64,000 nucleotides of DNA, from positions 614,101-678,100 of the forward strand of contig VXAA01001151.1 in the NCBI GenBank assembly GCA_013399115.1, in the 5' to 3' direction. Position numbers and translations under genes: made by a program. The notes beneath the pieces were generated by a model. It saw nothing but the letters and a program-made list of their open reading frames with translations, searched no databases and was not told the DNA's origin. How positions within the stretch are numbered: the stretch's first letter is position 1; each line of letters starts with the position of its first letter. The stretch comes from Anseranas semipalmata. Its lineage: Eukaryota; Chordata; Aves; Anseriformes; Anseranatidae. This document shows, in pieces, positions 23,637 through 36,000 of this stretch.

Positions 23637-26149
23637 CTGTAAAAGGAAGGCACTTATGTAATGGCTGATAGAGATTTCTGTTATATTTTTACTTCTACTT
23701 CTTTATTTTAAGGTTCACTGTAACAGTATAAAGATATTTTTCCCAATTAGCTTTTTGCATTTAAGCAGATTGTCCTACTCATGTTCATTGTCTTAAAAAC
23801 TGGCTTTAACAGCCCACACATCAAATCTAATCAAACAGAAAAAATGAAATGATCATAAAGAAAACAAAATTATTCTTTTCACTTTATAGCTCAGTAAATC
23901 TAGCAATTTCAACTTCTTAAGCTTAGAAAATCACAAAATATTTTTGGTACACACAATGGTATCTGAGAGTGTTATAATTTCCCATATTCTAAGAATCAAA
24001 AGTACCAGTCTGAAAGAATTGTGCTTCAACAGCCAGCTATTACCTAGCCCTCCTAAAGTCAAAACCATGAAATGAGAGTAAACAGATACATAGACAGATA
24101 GACAGATAGATAGATAGATAGATAAAGATCCCTCTGAAGTTTCCCAGACCAGTAAGTCTGCCTTCTACGTGTCTGTAAGCAAGTGAATTCTGTGAGGCAG
24201 GTCCTTCCTGAATTTTTTGCATACACAGAAAACAGGTGCAGTGTTACCTATTTAAATAAGCTTAGAAAGTCCCTTCAAAAGTTGCCTGCACGATTATCAT
24301 CTTACTTTGTCTCATACAAAACTATGATAACAGTGCTTTTGCTGGCAGGAGGTATGTGCTGTTACTAAGCATCTCTCTCTTATTAGCTATATAGATCTTT
24401 TAATTTGCAGTTAGCTTTCAACTAAATGGTTGCTGCCATATTGCTCTCAAGTTACCAAGACTGAGGACACCAGGAGCTAGACGGAAGCAGAGCAGCCTAC
24501 AAAGCAATAGAATAAGTTTCTAATATGACAATTTACAATGTTTCCATATTTACACGTTTCCATATTTTGTGCTCACGATGAGACAGGCATTTCACTTTTA
24601 AGAGCTTAAATATTTAGTCAACCCCTAAAGACATTTCTGAAAACATTAGGTCAAAATCAGCGTAAGCATTTCTTTCTCTTTCTTGTTTGTAAATTTTTAG
24701 AATGTCTGTCATGTTCCAAGGCAAAATACCAGTTTGATGTTTTCATTCAAAATTCAAAGTCAATAAACTTTCCATTTACATGCAAAATGCAAAGTATATA
24801 TAAATGTCAACTAATTCAAATATACTAAGAAGAATGATAGGTTAGCCAAGTAAAATACACAGTGAAATACTAGATATAAAGAAAACAAAGGCGCTTCCAT
24901 CATGTGAAGCAATTATCATTTTCTATTTTTCTACCTCCAAGTAACCAACATTTATTACTGCTCAGTGGAGATAAGGAAATAGAGAATACTGCAATAAATT
25001 GAGCAATAGATAAATATACTTCATTTTACTACCTGGTCGTATTTGAAAGGCATGTTTGTAGATTCATTTGAGGCGATAGCATTAAAATAACTTGGTCGAG
25101 AAGTGTCATCTAATTTAAAATTGCCAAGACATAGTGAATGACAACCTAGATTCATTAAAACCTTACCAAATGATGACACAGAAAAAGTAAAACCCAGAAG
25201 TTACGGCTAACAATCACTTTAAAAAACAGCATACAAAACATTGATTAAACTGACTGCACTGGATCTGTAGCATTTAATATAATTTTCTGTAATTCAGTGA
25301 TCTAATGTTGGCCAAAGCAACAGAGGAGGAGAATGGATTCTGAGGTTGTGTAAGCTGGTGTATATCTATTGACTTCCATCAATCTATGATCAGCAAAACA
25401 TCCAGACAGTCATTGCTGGATGATACGACTCTATACCAAAAGCAATGCAGAAAAGGGGTGAAAAGAAATGTACTAGTATTAGCAGCATTGACTGCACCAC
25501 ACAAAAGCAGTATCAGTGGATTACTGGAAAAGAAACGGTGTGGGAAAATTTTCTTATTAAGGTTTCTTTGACTTATGTATGCTGAAGGGCAACTTAAAAA
25601 AAAAATAATGAAAATTTCTTCTGATCACAGCATTTAATATAGAAAAAGGTCTTGATGGAATCATTCAGATTAGCTGCTAGTCTGTGCCCTGGGCTGTTTA
25701 AATCTAATCAGACAAGCATTGGCATAGGGTAAATATAATAAAACATACCAGCACTGACAGCAGTCTGATCTGATGTAAACCTCCCTGATAACTTCTCTCA
25801 CTATTCCACACTTTCACTCCTATCTGTTGCACTTTCAATCGTCAAAATATAAGGCTTCCCAACTGCCCCAACAGGCTACCACACCTCCCCTGGGACCTAA
25901 ATACGTTCCCTAACTCCAGCACTTCTTCATTCCCTCTTCCCAACCATCCAGACAGGGATGCAGCTCCATGCCAGGTAAGCTCAGCTCACTGTGGTCCTGT
26001 GCTTCCTACTTCCCCTTGTAGTGGCCCTGAATTCTGAGAGAGCATTTGCTATTAAAATAATTAGTATTATTAGTGCAAATAATGGAGCATTTAAGTCATC
26101 CTTATTTGTCATAAAAGCAAATAAAATAATATGATTCCTTTCTATTTAT
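23637..26149. other. Presumed ATRNL1 intron directly upstream of the exon
   Basis: The 3' splice site (TTTTACAG on the minus strand) is at 23637-23644. A GATA microsatellite follows at about 24083-24124. A pyrimidine-rich, GC-richer patch at 25840-26030 includes a possible plus-strand exon (see findings). No other exon of ATRNL1 was seen. Confidence 0.6.
24083..24124. repeat. (GATA)n / (GACA) microsatellite
   Basis: Repeated AGATA units with GACA variants on the left, then four to five uninterrupted GATA units. Confidence 0.92.
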
Positions 26150-26299
26150 GCCTGTCAGTGTTCAAGAGGCATTTGGATAATGCCTCTGCCTAATGATTAA
26201 TATGCTTTAACTTTTGGTTAGCCCTGAAGTGGTCAGGCAGTTGGACTAGATGATCTTTGAAGGTCCCTTCCAACTGAACTATTCTGTTTCATTCTATTT
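26150..26299 (+). mobile_element. CR1 LINE 3' end fragment
   Basis: 'agtgttcaagaggcatttggataatgcc' is followed by 'ggttagccctgaagtggtcaggcag', then 'ttggactagatgatctttgaaggtcccttccaactgaa'. It ends in an ATTCTGTTTCATTCTATT tail. This is the 3' UTR order of one avian CR1 subfamily. The copy is 5'-truncated to about 150 bp and, judged by the kept 3' motif, is less diverged than the copy at 6885-7290. Confidence 0.93.
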
Positions 26300-29200
26300 A
26301 AAAAGGCAGACAAAATGGAATTGTCATTTTAAATTGTAATTTGGAATATAGTATATGCAGACACACCACTGAAAGGAACAAATTTACCATTATGTCTTTT
26401 AATTTGATGAATAATTGCTGGATTAGAAATCAAAATGATGGTATTTTCTATTGCTACGTAACATAAAACCTTTCATTAACAGGTCCTGTCCTTTTCTGTT
26501 TGAAGTTTATCCTAACACTTTTCAAAACACAAATGGAGGAAACTTTCGGATAAATATTTTTCAGAGGACCTCATCCAAAAATCATATAGAGTAGGAATTT
26601 TCTATTTGTGCTTAAAAATGGGGATTCTTTATGGAACGTTATGACTGAAAAAGCAGATGTATTATCTTACCTCACATCATTCAGATTTGCTAGCAAAAAG
26701 CCACAGAAGCATAGAGCAAATGATAATAATTTAGATACCCCGAGGTTTGTCAGTTGTTTAAAGATAAATACATAACCATGAATCAAAGTTATTTCCCAGT
26801 GACATAACATGTTCTCCGAAATGTTCCATTTATCATGCATTTGCCACGTTTTTTTTTTTTTTTTTGGAAGAGATAAGGCACATGTTTGTTTGCCCAAAGC
26901 ACTTAGCTACCGTGATTTACTTACTAGAATTATCTTTTTTTTTTTCCCTGCACAAAAAGAAGTGACTTATGTTTTTGCCAAAAAGCACAAATGTCAATCA
27001 CAGAGTTAATAAAACTTTATCAGTGGAATACAGAATATACAAACACTTCTCTTATTAAACAACCCTTTGCTCTTATATCCCCTTTCTTACACACACACTG
27101 ACAGAGAGAAAGAGGTATATCAGGTGGGAAGGTGAAAAGGAAGGGGAAGAAAATCAGAAAGAGATAAAAGGGTGAAAGAGTATATATTATTATTATTGAT
27201 AATGACAAAAGAAGACTAAGTCAGTGGATGTAGACACAAGAAAAAAGGGGAGAGGGTAGGGAATAAAACAGAATAAATAATAATAATAAATGTAAATGTC
27301 TAGTTAATTATTCAGTCACAGAAACCAAGTATCAGAAGTCTGCCTGGGGTTCAACCTTTTAATCAGAGAAAAGGTTCTCCGTTCTTCAGATTTGTTTCAC
27401 AAAATCTAGCTAAAGTCCAGCTGCCTGGGTGAGGGTGTGAGGAATTAAGCTTTGGGAAGATTCTTCGCTCACCCCTGATCTGTTTCTAAAATAAATACAT
27501 TTTGGCTAGATTTTTTTCCTCAGTACAAAGCATAGATGACAGTACTACTGTTACTGGCATAAAAACAGCCTTATCTGTATTAAAAAATATTCATTTCTAG
27601 TAAGTTAGCACATCTGCTTTGTAATGACAAGAAAGTAACAAAACAGGTTTATTTTTAATTTAAGTATTGAAAACCCCATCAAACCTTGCATTGTGTTATC
27701 CAGCAGTTTAGTAATGACATAAATGAGCAGTTTTAAGCATGCAGCCCAAGAAAAAACTTGGGAAACGTATTCAGCCATTTTTAGTTGGCAGGATGGTCGA
27801 CAGAAGGCAGCAGCATGAAGAGGTGAGAGAAGCAGGAGAAGACAACAATGACTAGGGAGATGTTCATGGATCAGCTATAAGGGTTTAGAACCTCTTTGAA
27901 CGAAATGAACAAACACTTGAGCATTAATTCCAATCTGACTACCAATGAAAATACTTCTTAAACTATGAATATGGGAAAGGGAAAAGTGTAAAGGGTTTTA
28001 GCTCTATCTGTATTCCAAGAAGAGGTTTCTTGCAGAAGTGCTATAGAAATTCAGATTTTCAGTATTAATATATATATATTTTTCTGTTTAGCATTCTAAG
28101 TTAGGTGCATCCAATTTTTAAAAGTGTGTTGTTGTACCATAAGACAAATAGATCACGTAAAACTAAACGGCTCCAATCTCATGCCAAAAAAGCAATTAGA
28201 AAATTGAATCAAGGAATTAAGGATTAATGTGAGCATGTTACACCTGTCAGCAGTAATAAGTATTTTGACAAGAACAGAATAAAGTTTGACAATGTGCACA
28301 AATACAGATCTGATATATAAATCAAGTATTAAAATACAAACAACTATGCATTAATCACGTCAATGTTTCCTAACTAAAATGGTTTCAATACGACTTAGGA
28401 GAAATCGCTATAAATAAAACTTCATCTCTTCTTAAAAAAATAGCTTGACCTATTCTTTTTGTTTTAGCACTTTTATGGACCTCAATGTGCAAGACTTCAG
28501 AGGGAAGAAAAGAAAACAGGAAACAAAGGACTATGTCTTCTGAAGAGGTAAGGAATGTAGAAAAGGAGGAAAGGTATAATTTATACTGTTACATTACAAG
28601 TATGCACATCTTCCTTTTCTCTTACCTTCAGGTTCTTTTCCTGAATTCTTTGGTTATTTTCTGGGTTTCTTGATTTATTTGTGATAAGCAAGTCTCGGCT
28701 TCAGAAAAGAACCTGAGTGCCTAAGTTGGATGTTGGCCAAATTTAGATACCTCCACGCAAAATCAAGAGCCTCAAAACCCTGTAAATGTCTTAGTTTCAT
28801 TATTAACATTTTCCCAGTATTGTAAGCTCTCTTCTACCCGCCCAGGCACACCTTCACCTCTCTCACACCCACTCAGGATACACTGGCATTCCTGCAGCTC
28901 TCCTGGATGCAGAGCTTGAGCTGGGAAGCTGTTTGGTAAAACTTGTTTACCAAATGAGGCTTCACAATACAATTGTGGCCACTTTCTTTTAAAACACAGT
29001 TGAAGGCAGAGGTAGCTCCATTCTTCATGGAAGAACACGTTCTTCATGTTCTCCCGGTTTTCCTATTCTGCTTTTAGTAAATGCTTGTTTGAGGTAAAGT
29101 ACTCTGGCCTATAGTTAAAGATGGATAGTAAAATTCTGTGATTGCTCTAACTGTTCTCAGTGCAGTAGAGGCAGACTTTTGAGCAGGGCAGGGGAGGAAA

Positions 29201-29735
29201 AGAAAATTGATCCTCTTGAATTCACAGAATTGCATTGATGCCATTTGCTTGGGGCTTTTTTGGCCATTTTGCTGGAGAAACCCCAAATGTCCCTAGGACA
29301 GATATCCTGCCAAGAGGAGGAGACAGGTGATTCCCATCAGCAGCCAACCTCCATCCTGTCCCCACCTGACTTTCTCCATGTTTATATGCCAAGAGAATCA
29401 AAACCAATGGTACTGGAGAGTACTGTTGAGGAGAGAGGAATGAGGAGATGGTGTCTGCTCCTTCCAGCAGCACCCCACTGCTTTAACAGTTCCTGCTGCT
29501 GCCCTGAGGAACACCTGGCACTTCTTCCAGAAGGCTGAGACAAGGCAATGCTTCAGATAGAAGCAGAGACTGTAATCAGTACTTCTGTTTTCTTAGACTA
29601 CCAGTGTTACGCTGTATTGTTATCTTAAATATTGGGTATGTATTAACTAACACTCATTAACATACTTTTGAGTATGAGCTTCCCACCCACCCAAAAGTTT
29701 TGACAATTTTCTCCATAGATTTATTCAGTAAGTAA
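26300..29735. other. Non-coding intronic sequence
   Basis: AT-rich, with T tracts at 26849-26865 and 26936-26945, a TATTATTATTATTG stretch near 27185-27198, an AATAATAATAA stretch near 27278-27289 and a TA run near 28068-28079. A splice-bounded open stretch lies at 28468-28547. A GC-richer area from about 28800 to 29560 carries open frames on both strands (28772-29047, 29222-29538) without recognisable motifs. Confidence 0.5.
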
Positions 29736-30005
29736 TGATAGAATGGTTTGGGTTGGAAGGGACCTTAAAAATCACCTAGTCCCAACCCCCTGCCATGGGC
29801 AGGGACACCTCCCACCAGACCAGGCTGCCCAAAGCCCCATTCGACCTTGAACACCTCCAGGGATGGGGCATCCACAGCTTCTCTGGGCAGCTTTTGCCAG
29901 TGCGTCACAACCCTCGTAGTGAAGAACTTTTTCCTAATATCTAATACCATCTAAACCTATCCTCTTTGTTTAAAACTGTTACCCCTTGTCCTATCACTAC
30001 ACTTA
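29736..30005 (-). mobile_element. CR1 LINE 3' fragment with ORF2 C-terminus
   Basis: The plus strand begins GATAGAATGGTTTGGGTTGG, then 'aagggaccttaaaaatcacctagtcccaacc', the complement of the CR1 3' UTR. On the minus strand, 29765-29950 translates to the end of ORF2, with IRKKFFTTRVVTHWQKLP and REAVDAPSLEVFKVEWGF, the conserved CR1 C-terminal motif. The frame extends past the usual stop only through small changes. The element is 5'-truncated near 30005, after 'ccttgtcctatcactac'. It is the best-preserved CR1 copy here and opposite in orientation to the other CR1 copies. Confidence 0.97.
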
Positions 30006-33000
30006 ATGAGCCTTAATGACTCTGCAACAGGGAAAAAAAAAGCTTTCACCAAACATTATTTATGTTCAAGCAGAAATACATTTTAGGAAATACTGCAACA
30101 GAATAAATCAGCAAGGCCAGGGTTGTGAACATTTTTTGTGGCTGGCATAGGAAGCACCAGTTCTTCATACGACCCTAGGGTTTTATGGAAATTATAAGCA
30201 TTTTCACTTAATCCATGCCACAGAGTTCCTCTCACAATTAGTGAGTGGAAAGCTTTAAGTCGGCTTAACCTGCAAGAATGGCCCAGAGGCTGAGAGTCGT
30301 TGACGCTTTGTGCTTCTATGCTGCAGCACCTTTTGCCTGAGGCTCTCTTAGTGATTTATAACTTCAGTTAATGAGGTCTCACCAACCCAGGTGAGGTACA
30401 TATCTACTTTACCTACAGCAATAAAAGCTGGAGAGCACGGTTTTGACTACCTTAAAATTCTTCTACCTATACTGAAGAAGACTTGAGGCAACTGCCTTGC
30501 TTCAGCAACCAAGTCACCCAGCCAGTGCTGATTTCCTGGGAGGAGTCTACCAGCTCTACTCGACCTTCAGAATGAACTAGTTTCCTCTGAAAATTTCTAT
30601 AGCAGCTAATGGAGCTAAGACCAACCAGCTGATACATAATATAAAGGAACCTGACCAATGTTACGCTAGCTTTTATTAGAGTTTTTTTTTTTTTTTTAAA
30701 GCAAATTATCTTTACAAACTAGTTTTGCACTATTCTTTTAGCAGAATATAAATCTCAATTAATTTCAAAATATTTTCAAAATAGCCATGGAAATCTTAGA
30801 CATATTGTTACATTATTTTCCATAAGAAAAACAGTGGGAGTTAGACATAAAAAGAACACAGTATGATTTACCAAGCTGTGATTATGGCACCAGAGATCAA
30901 AATGCAGTTATCCTTCAGTTTATTGTTTTACCTCTCTGTCTCAACTATGCCAATATGTAATACTGGGCTGAATTCTTTCTGCAGTTTTCTGATTAAAATA
31001 TGGTTTTCAGTTATCAAAGGTTATGTACTGATGTTGAGTTTATGCATCAATCTGACAGTGTTTATACTTGGAAGAGCTGTATTTCTATCATGTGAACTAT
31101 ATTTATTTGCAAAAAAGGTGTATATTTATTTGCAAAGTTACTCTGTCTCAGTTCACCTAGTAAGAGACTTAATTTCAAAAGGTAATGCTGTGTAAGATAG
31201 CACTTCATTAGCACGAGAGTTATGAATTCACATTCTGATTAAAGTTGAATGATTAAGACTAAACTATGAGGAACACCTGCAGACGCATTTCAGTGGGGTT
31301 TCCAGAAAGAACTCCAAGCCAGGTTTCCTATTCAGGTGATTTTTTTTTTCTGAATTGTGACACTAGTGTAAACCATCCTGCAATTTTCTTGACTTTCACA
31401 ACTGGTTGAATAGAACGCAAAACACTGAAGTTGAATCAGAATATCAGATAGCTGTAAGGCACATTTCATTTCATTTCTTCTTCTGTGTGTTCATGTATGC
31501 AGTTTCCTATCTTTTCATACTGTTAAATAAACTTGGATTTACTTTACTATTATATCTTGCCCACTGATAAGAGTAATTTTAGGGTAATCTGTAAAATATT
31601 GGGCATAACTTCCAGCGGACGGTGTGTGTAGTAGTTGTACTGGATTACTGCCAGAGGAATCCCCAAGAGCCTCCAGAACATTCTCCTATTAAGCTGTCTG
31701 AGTCTGATTAAAGGTTGGCAATGCTAGTGTCCAGTTTGTGAAAAGAAATTTATCTTGGCAGCAGCTAGCTAGATCCTGTTGGGAAAAGCATCTGAGACCC
31801 TATGTCTGTGGCATATACCAAGCATTGTGTATCCTCAGATACTTTCCTGTAAACTCTTCTTCCTACTGCCATTTCAAATTCTGTAAGTCAAAGTGGTGCT
31901 GTGCAGTGAAGTGATGCTAATGGGCATTTGTTTCCCAGATGGATATATCTGTTGGATCTCCAAGGATTAGAAACAAGAAGTGGAAAATTTCATTATTCCT
32001 TCACAATTCAGCCTTAAAGGCTCATGTCTATGAAAACTCACATTTTTACTGCTGACAAATCACTGACAGCCCATCACTGTTTGAACTTGGGCTGATCAAT
32101 TAAAATCAGATTGTCACTGCTATGTATCACAGTGAGTTACTTTACCACTGATTGCATGCAAGAAGAGGACGTGGTCCCTCCAGAGCCACTACTGCCTTTT
32201 CAGGGTGGGAAAGATGAAGGTATTAGGTGCAGTTTAAATTCTGCCTAACTTGCAGGCTAACAAGGGTGGATGTGGTTGCTGGCATCAGGGTAATGCTGAG
32301 CTCAGGATAAGCACAGTGCAGGTTAGTTTCTTTGGGAGCAAAAAGCAACCTGAGTCATCTGCAGATTTCTAAAATGTACATGAGGTGGAAAAAGCTTGGG
32401 CTGTCCTTTGCTCAGAGTGGATCATAAAATTTCAATCTGTCATTGCTACAATGACTCTAGGAGAGAATTGAAAAGTTCTGACTAGAAGGTGCCTTTCATG
32501 ACTGCAAGGATCTCATCCTTGAAGCTGTGCAGCATCCTAGAATCATTAAAGATACGGTTTAATTATTATTTAGGAGATCTATGCCAGACTTGAGAGGTTA
32601 GAAAAGGCAAGTATCCTCAAATTATTGTGCTGTATTTTGCATTTCTTGCAAAGAAATACCATATGTCATCCAAAATATACTTTTAGTGAACTTTTCTTCA
32701 GCAATGTCTTTTAAGGTTCTTTTGTAACCTCATGGCCACATGCAGGATGCCTAGTGAATGATAAATTAAAACATTTATACCTGGAATCGTAAAAATGATA
32801 ATAAAAAAGAACTAAATCAAGACACATTGTGAAAACTAGCTGACAGCAGAAGGGATTAAAGTGCAAACTTGGCAATATTCTTAATGCAAGAAAAAAATGC
32901 TAATAGCACCAGAATAACAAATGACTTTCTATCATGACAACTTACACAGATCACAGCCTACAGAATGTAAAGAAGACACGAACTGAATGTCTGAAAGCAT

Positions 33001-36000
33001 GACATAGCATTTATTCTGATTGTCCTTGCTATGGTCCAAGGACAGCTATAAAATGCGTACACCATAGCCAAAAACATTCTGAAACAAATTACCCCACTAT
33101 TTAAGATTTGTAAGCATATAGAAGTGTTCATGGTAATGACCACGTGTGGTAGGACATTGTGGATCAGATCATAGATACTCCAACAGCAGGAAGAAGAAAC
33201 AATCAGACTTCTCTACCCCAAGGAAAAGGTACATGATGTGAGCAAAATGGAACATAGTTTTTTTCTATTATATAGTAGGAGTAGTATGTGTTAAAATCCT
33301 GTTTTGGCAGTATTCACCACCAAAGAGGTGCAAAGAGAGAGGGCAGCCTGGCAGGACCATGATAGCACAGCCAGACCTTTTTAAAGGTGTTGCAAGATGC
33401 ATCTCTCACCTTCCTTTCTTGAGGACCTCCACCACCTACTCTGGCCCTTCGCCTGTTTGAAAGCATGACTGGGTACAGTTTTACACTTGAATCTAATGAA
33501 TTAATTCAAATCTCAAATATCTGTGAGATAATCCTCAGCTGTCCAAACCAGCACAACACACAAATAATAGCAGAACTATGCTGATTTATACCAACTACAA
33601 ATCTGACACTACATTATTATTTTCTTAACAGTTTCTTTGAAAAATCCTGCAAATGAACTCAAACTGAAGTATTACCACCTAATGTCACTTTCCAAGATGG
33701 CTTCCCATCAAGATCATTAACACCTACAGTGGTCACAAACATATTAGAAACTCCACTGAAAAAGCACAAGAAAGGAAACTTTGCCTTAAAAGATCTAATC
33801 TGACAAATAATTAGACACATGAGAATTAGTGTTTGGTGAAGCTGTTGCATTAAAATAAACAGGATTACTTGCATGAATGAAACTGTTTATGCACATTACT
33901 CATGTTGGCTTAACATGATAATATGGAATACTTTAAAAAAAGGGCAATTTTAGAAAATAAGAAATAGGAAAAAAATTCTTCCTTTAATATATTAAAAGAT
34001 CTACATCATTTTTACTAAACCAGCAAAGTAAACCAGCAAAGGTTTACTGCATAAAAGATTTGCTGAACTTGGATTTCCTGAATCTCACTTACTTGACTTA
34101 TGTGGAAAGTAAGTGTCACTGTTTTTTTTTTTTTTTTTTAGAAAGTACCACATTCCAAAGCATGCTTAGCCCCTTGAGCTAACTGAAAATGAGTAGCTGG
34201 GTTATGTTTCCATAGTCCAGTTCTGCTTGTACTTCTGTTCCACTTGTTTCCTATGACACAGCAGGGAACTTCTCATTACTTTTTATTTTTATTATTTTCT
34301 TCAGTAGGGTGCTATACAGTCATCACCACCAAAAACATTACTCACATTGAATTCTATAGTCCCCATTCTTACTGCATGAAAGTACAGAAAAGCTTGTTAT
34401 TTTGTTTCAGGAAATGTTCTAGCCTTAAAGTTTACATTGTAAAGCCCCACAGTTCCCAGCAATTATACTCAAAACATCTTTTTTAAAAAAGACACACCAT
34501 TTTTACAGCAAATTGACCATTTTTTTTTTGAAGAGTTTCCTTGAAAATTCACAGATTTTTGAACTTTTCACTGGAGTTTGTTTCAAATCCTTGCATTCCA
34601 TGAAGATTTGTACTTCATCACATATATATATATATTTATTTATTTCTAACCAAATGGTTTATTTTTTCCCTAGTTTTGTACGTAGGTTTAACCTGCTGCC
34701 AAGAGTAAAACAGAGGGATGCTTGTCCTGTACTTCTCTCAACAGAATGGAACACGTTTACTTTTTGCTATATGTAAGCTCTAGTTTATTTTAGCATTAAC
34801 TACCATTAGGCTAATCATGCACTTCATCATTATTTCTAATTCCTCTTCCCTTTTCCTTCCCCTTCCCAACACTTTTCCCGATCTTATGGTGCTCTTTCCA
34901 TGGAAGTAAATGCCCCATATCAAATGTCATTGGCTAATACAATAAGCAGAAGGAGCAGGATCTTATTTACTTAAACAACGGCTGAGATTTGAGATCAGTC
35001 ATCAAGCAGATGTTATTTCTGAAGTTGAAAGTGTTCATGATTATTGTTACTATAGAAACCAAGCTTTGTAAAATATTCCAAACAAACACTTCTTTATTAG
35101 CTAGCACTGTGACTACAGTGCTCTGCATTACGCTGCATCCCACAGTAAGTTATCAACCACACGTATTTTCTTTCTGGTTATTTGCTTTCAATAGTGACTA
35201 CAAGACAGAATTTCTATAGGTCTTAAAAGATACTGTATCACAATACCAGTCATCCATAAAATGACACACGCTGTACTCATTCAACGCTAAACTCCAGCCT
35301 GTTTCATCTCCCCCTTCCTGTGGGCAGCCACTCAAATCAGTGCTTCCCTGTTTAGCAACAGTGAAAAACAGGAACCCACTGCTAATTCCTGCGGTTAGAT
35401 CAGCAGCACAAAACCAGCAGTGGTTGCTAAATGCCAGCCCCAGCCTCTTTAGCAATTAAACTGTTCTTCGTAGACTTTGTGAAGCCTGTGCGTCACTCAA
35501 AAAGCATCTTTCAGTGGCCAGCCATACCATAAACAGCAGTTTCAGACTTGTTGCTTTATTTGCTAACCATACTAAAAGAGGGAAAATCTGAATCCTGGAT
35601 CCAGTGCAGGATCCCTGGCCACATCCTCAGGGACAGGGCTGGAGCCAGTCATAGGCATCACTGCCAGGTGACTTAGAAATGCCACAGCCCGTGCCCATGG
35701 CAAGGGGCAGGTAAAGCCATGTTAGACCAACCTGCATCGAAACGACCTCTCTCTTGCTACAATTAAACCACCCATAGGCAGACAACAGGGCAAACTTCAA
35801 ATAGAAGTTGAGCAGGTCAAAGGTGGCTCGTTGTTATACCATGTAGAAAGGAAAAGCGTAGTTAAAGCTACACAAGCAAATCAGAATAAATTTTATTACA
35901 GAATATATGCATCATATGGATATTAGGAAATAGTCCTCTGAGGTGTTGCTGTCTCAGAGAAATCCTTAGAAAGGATAAAATGCTATTAATATTTCAAAGT

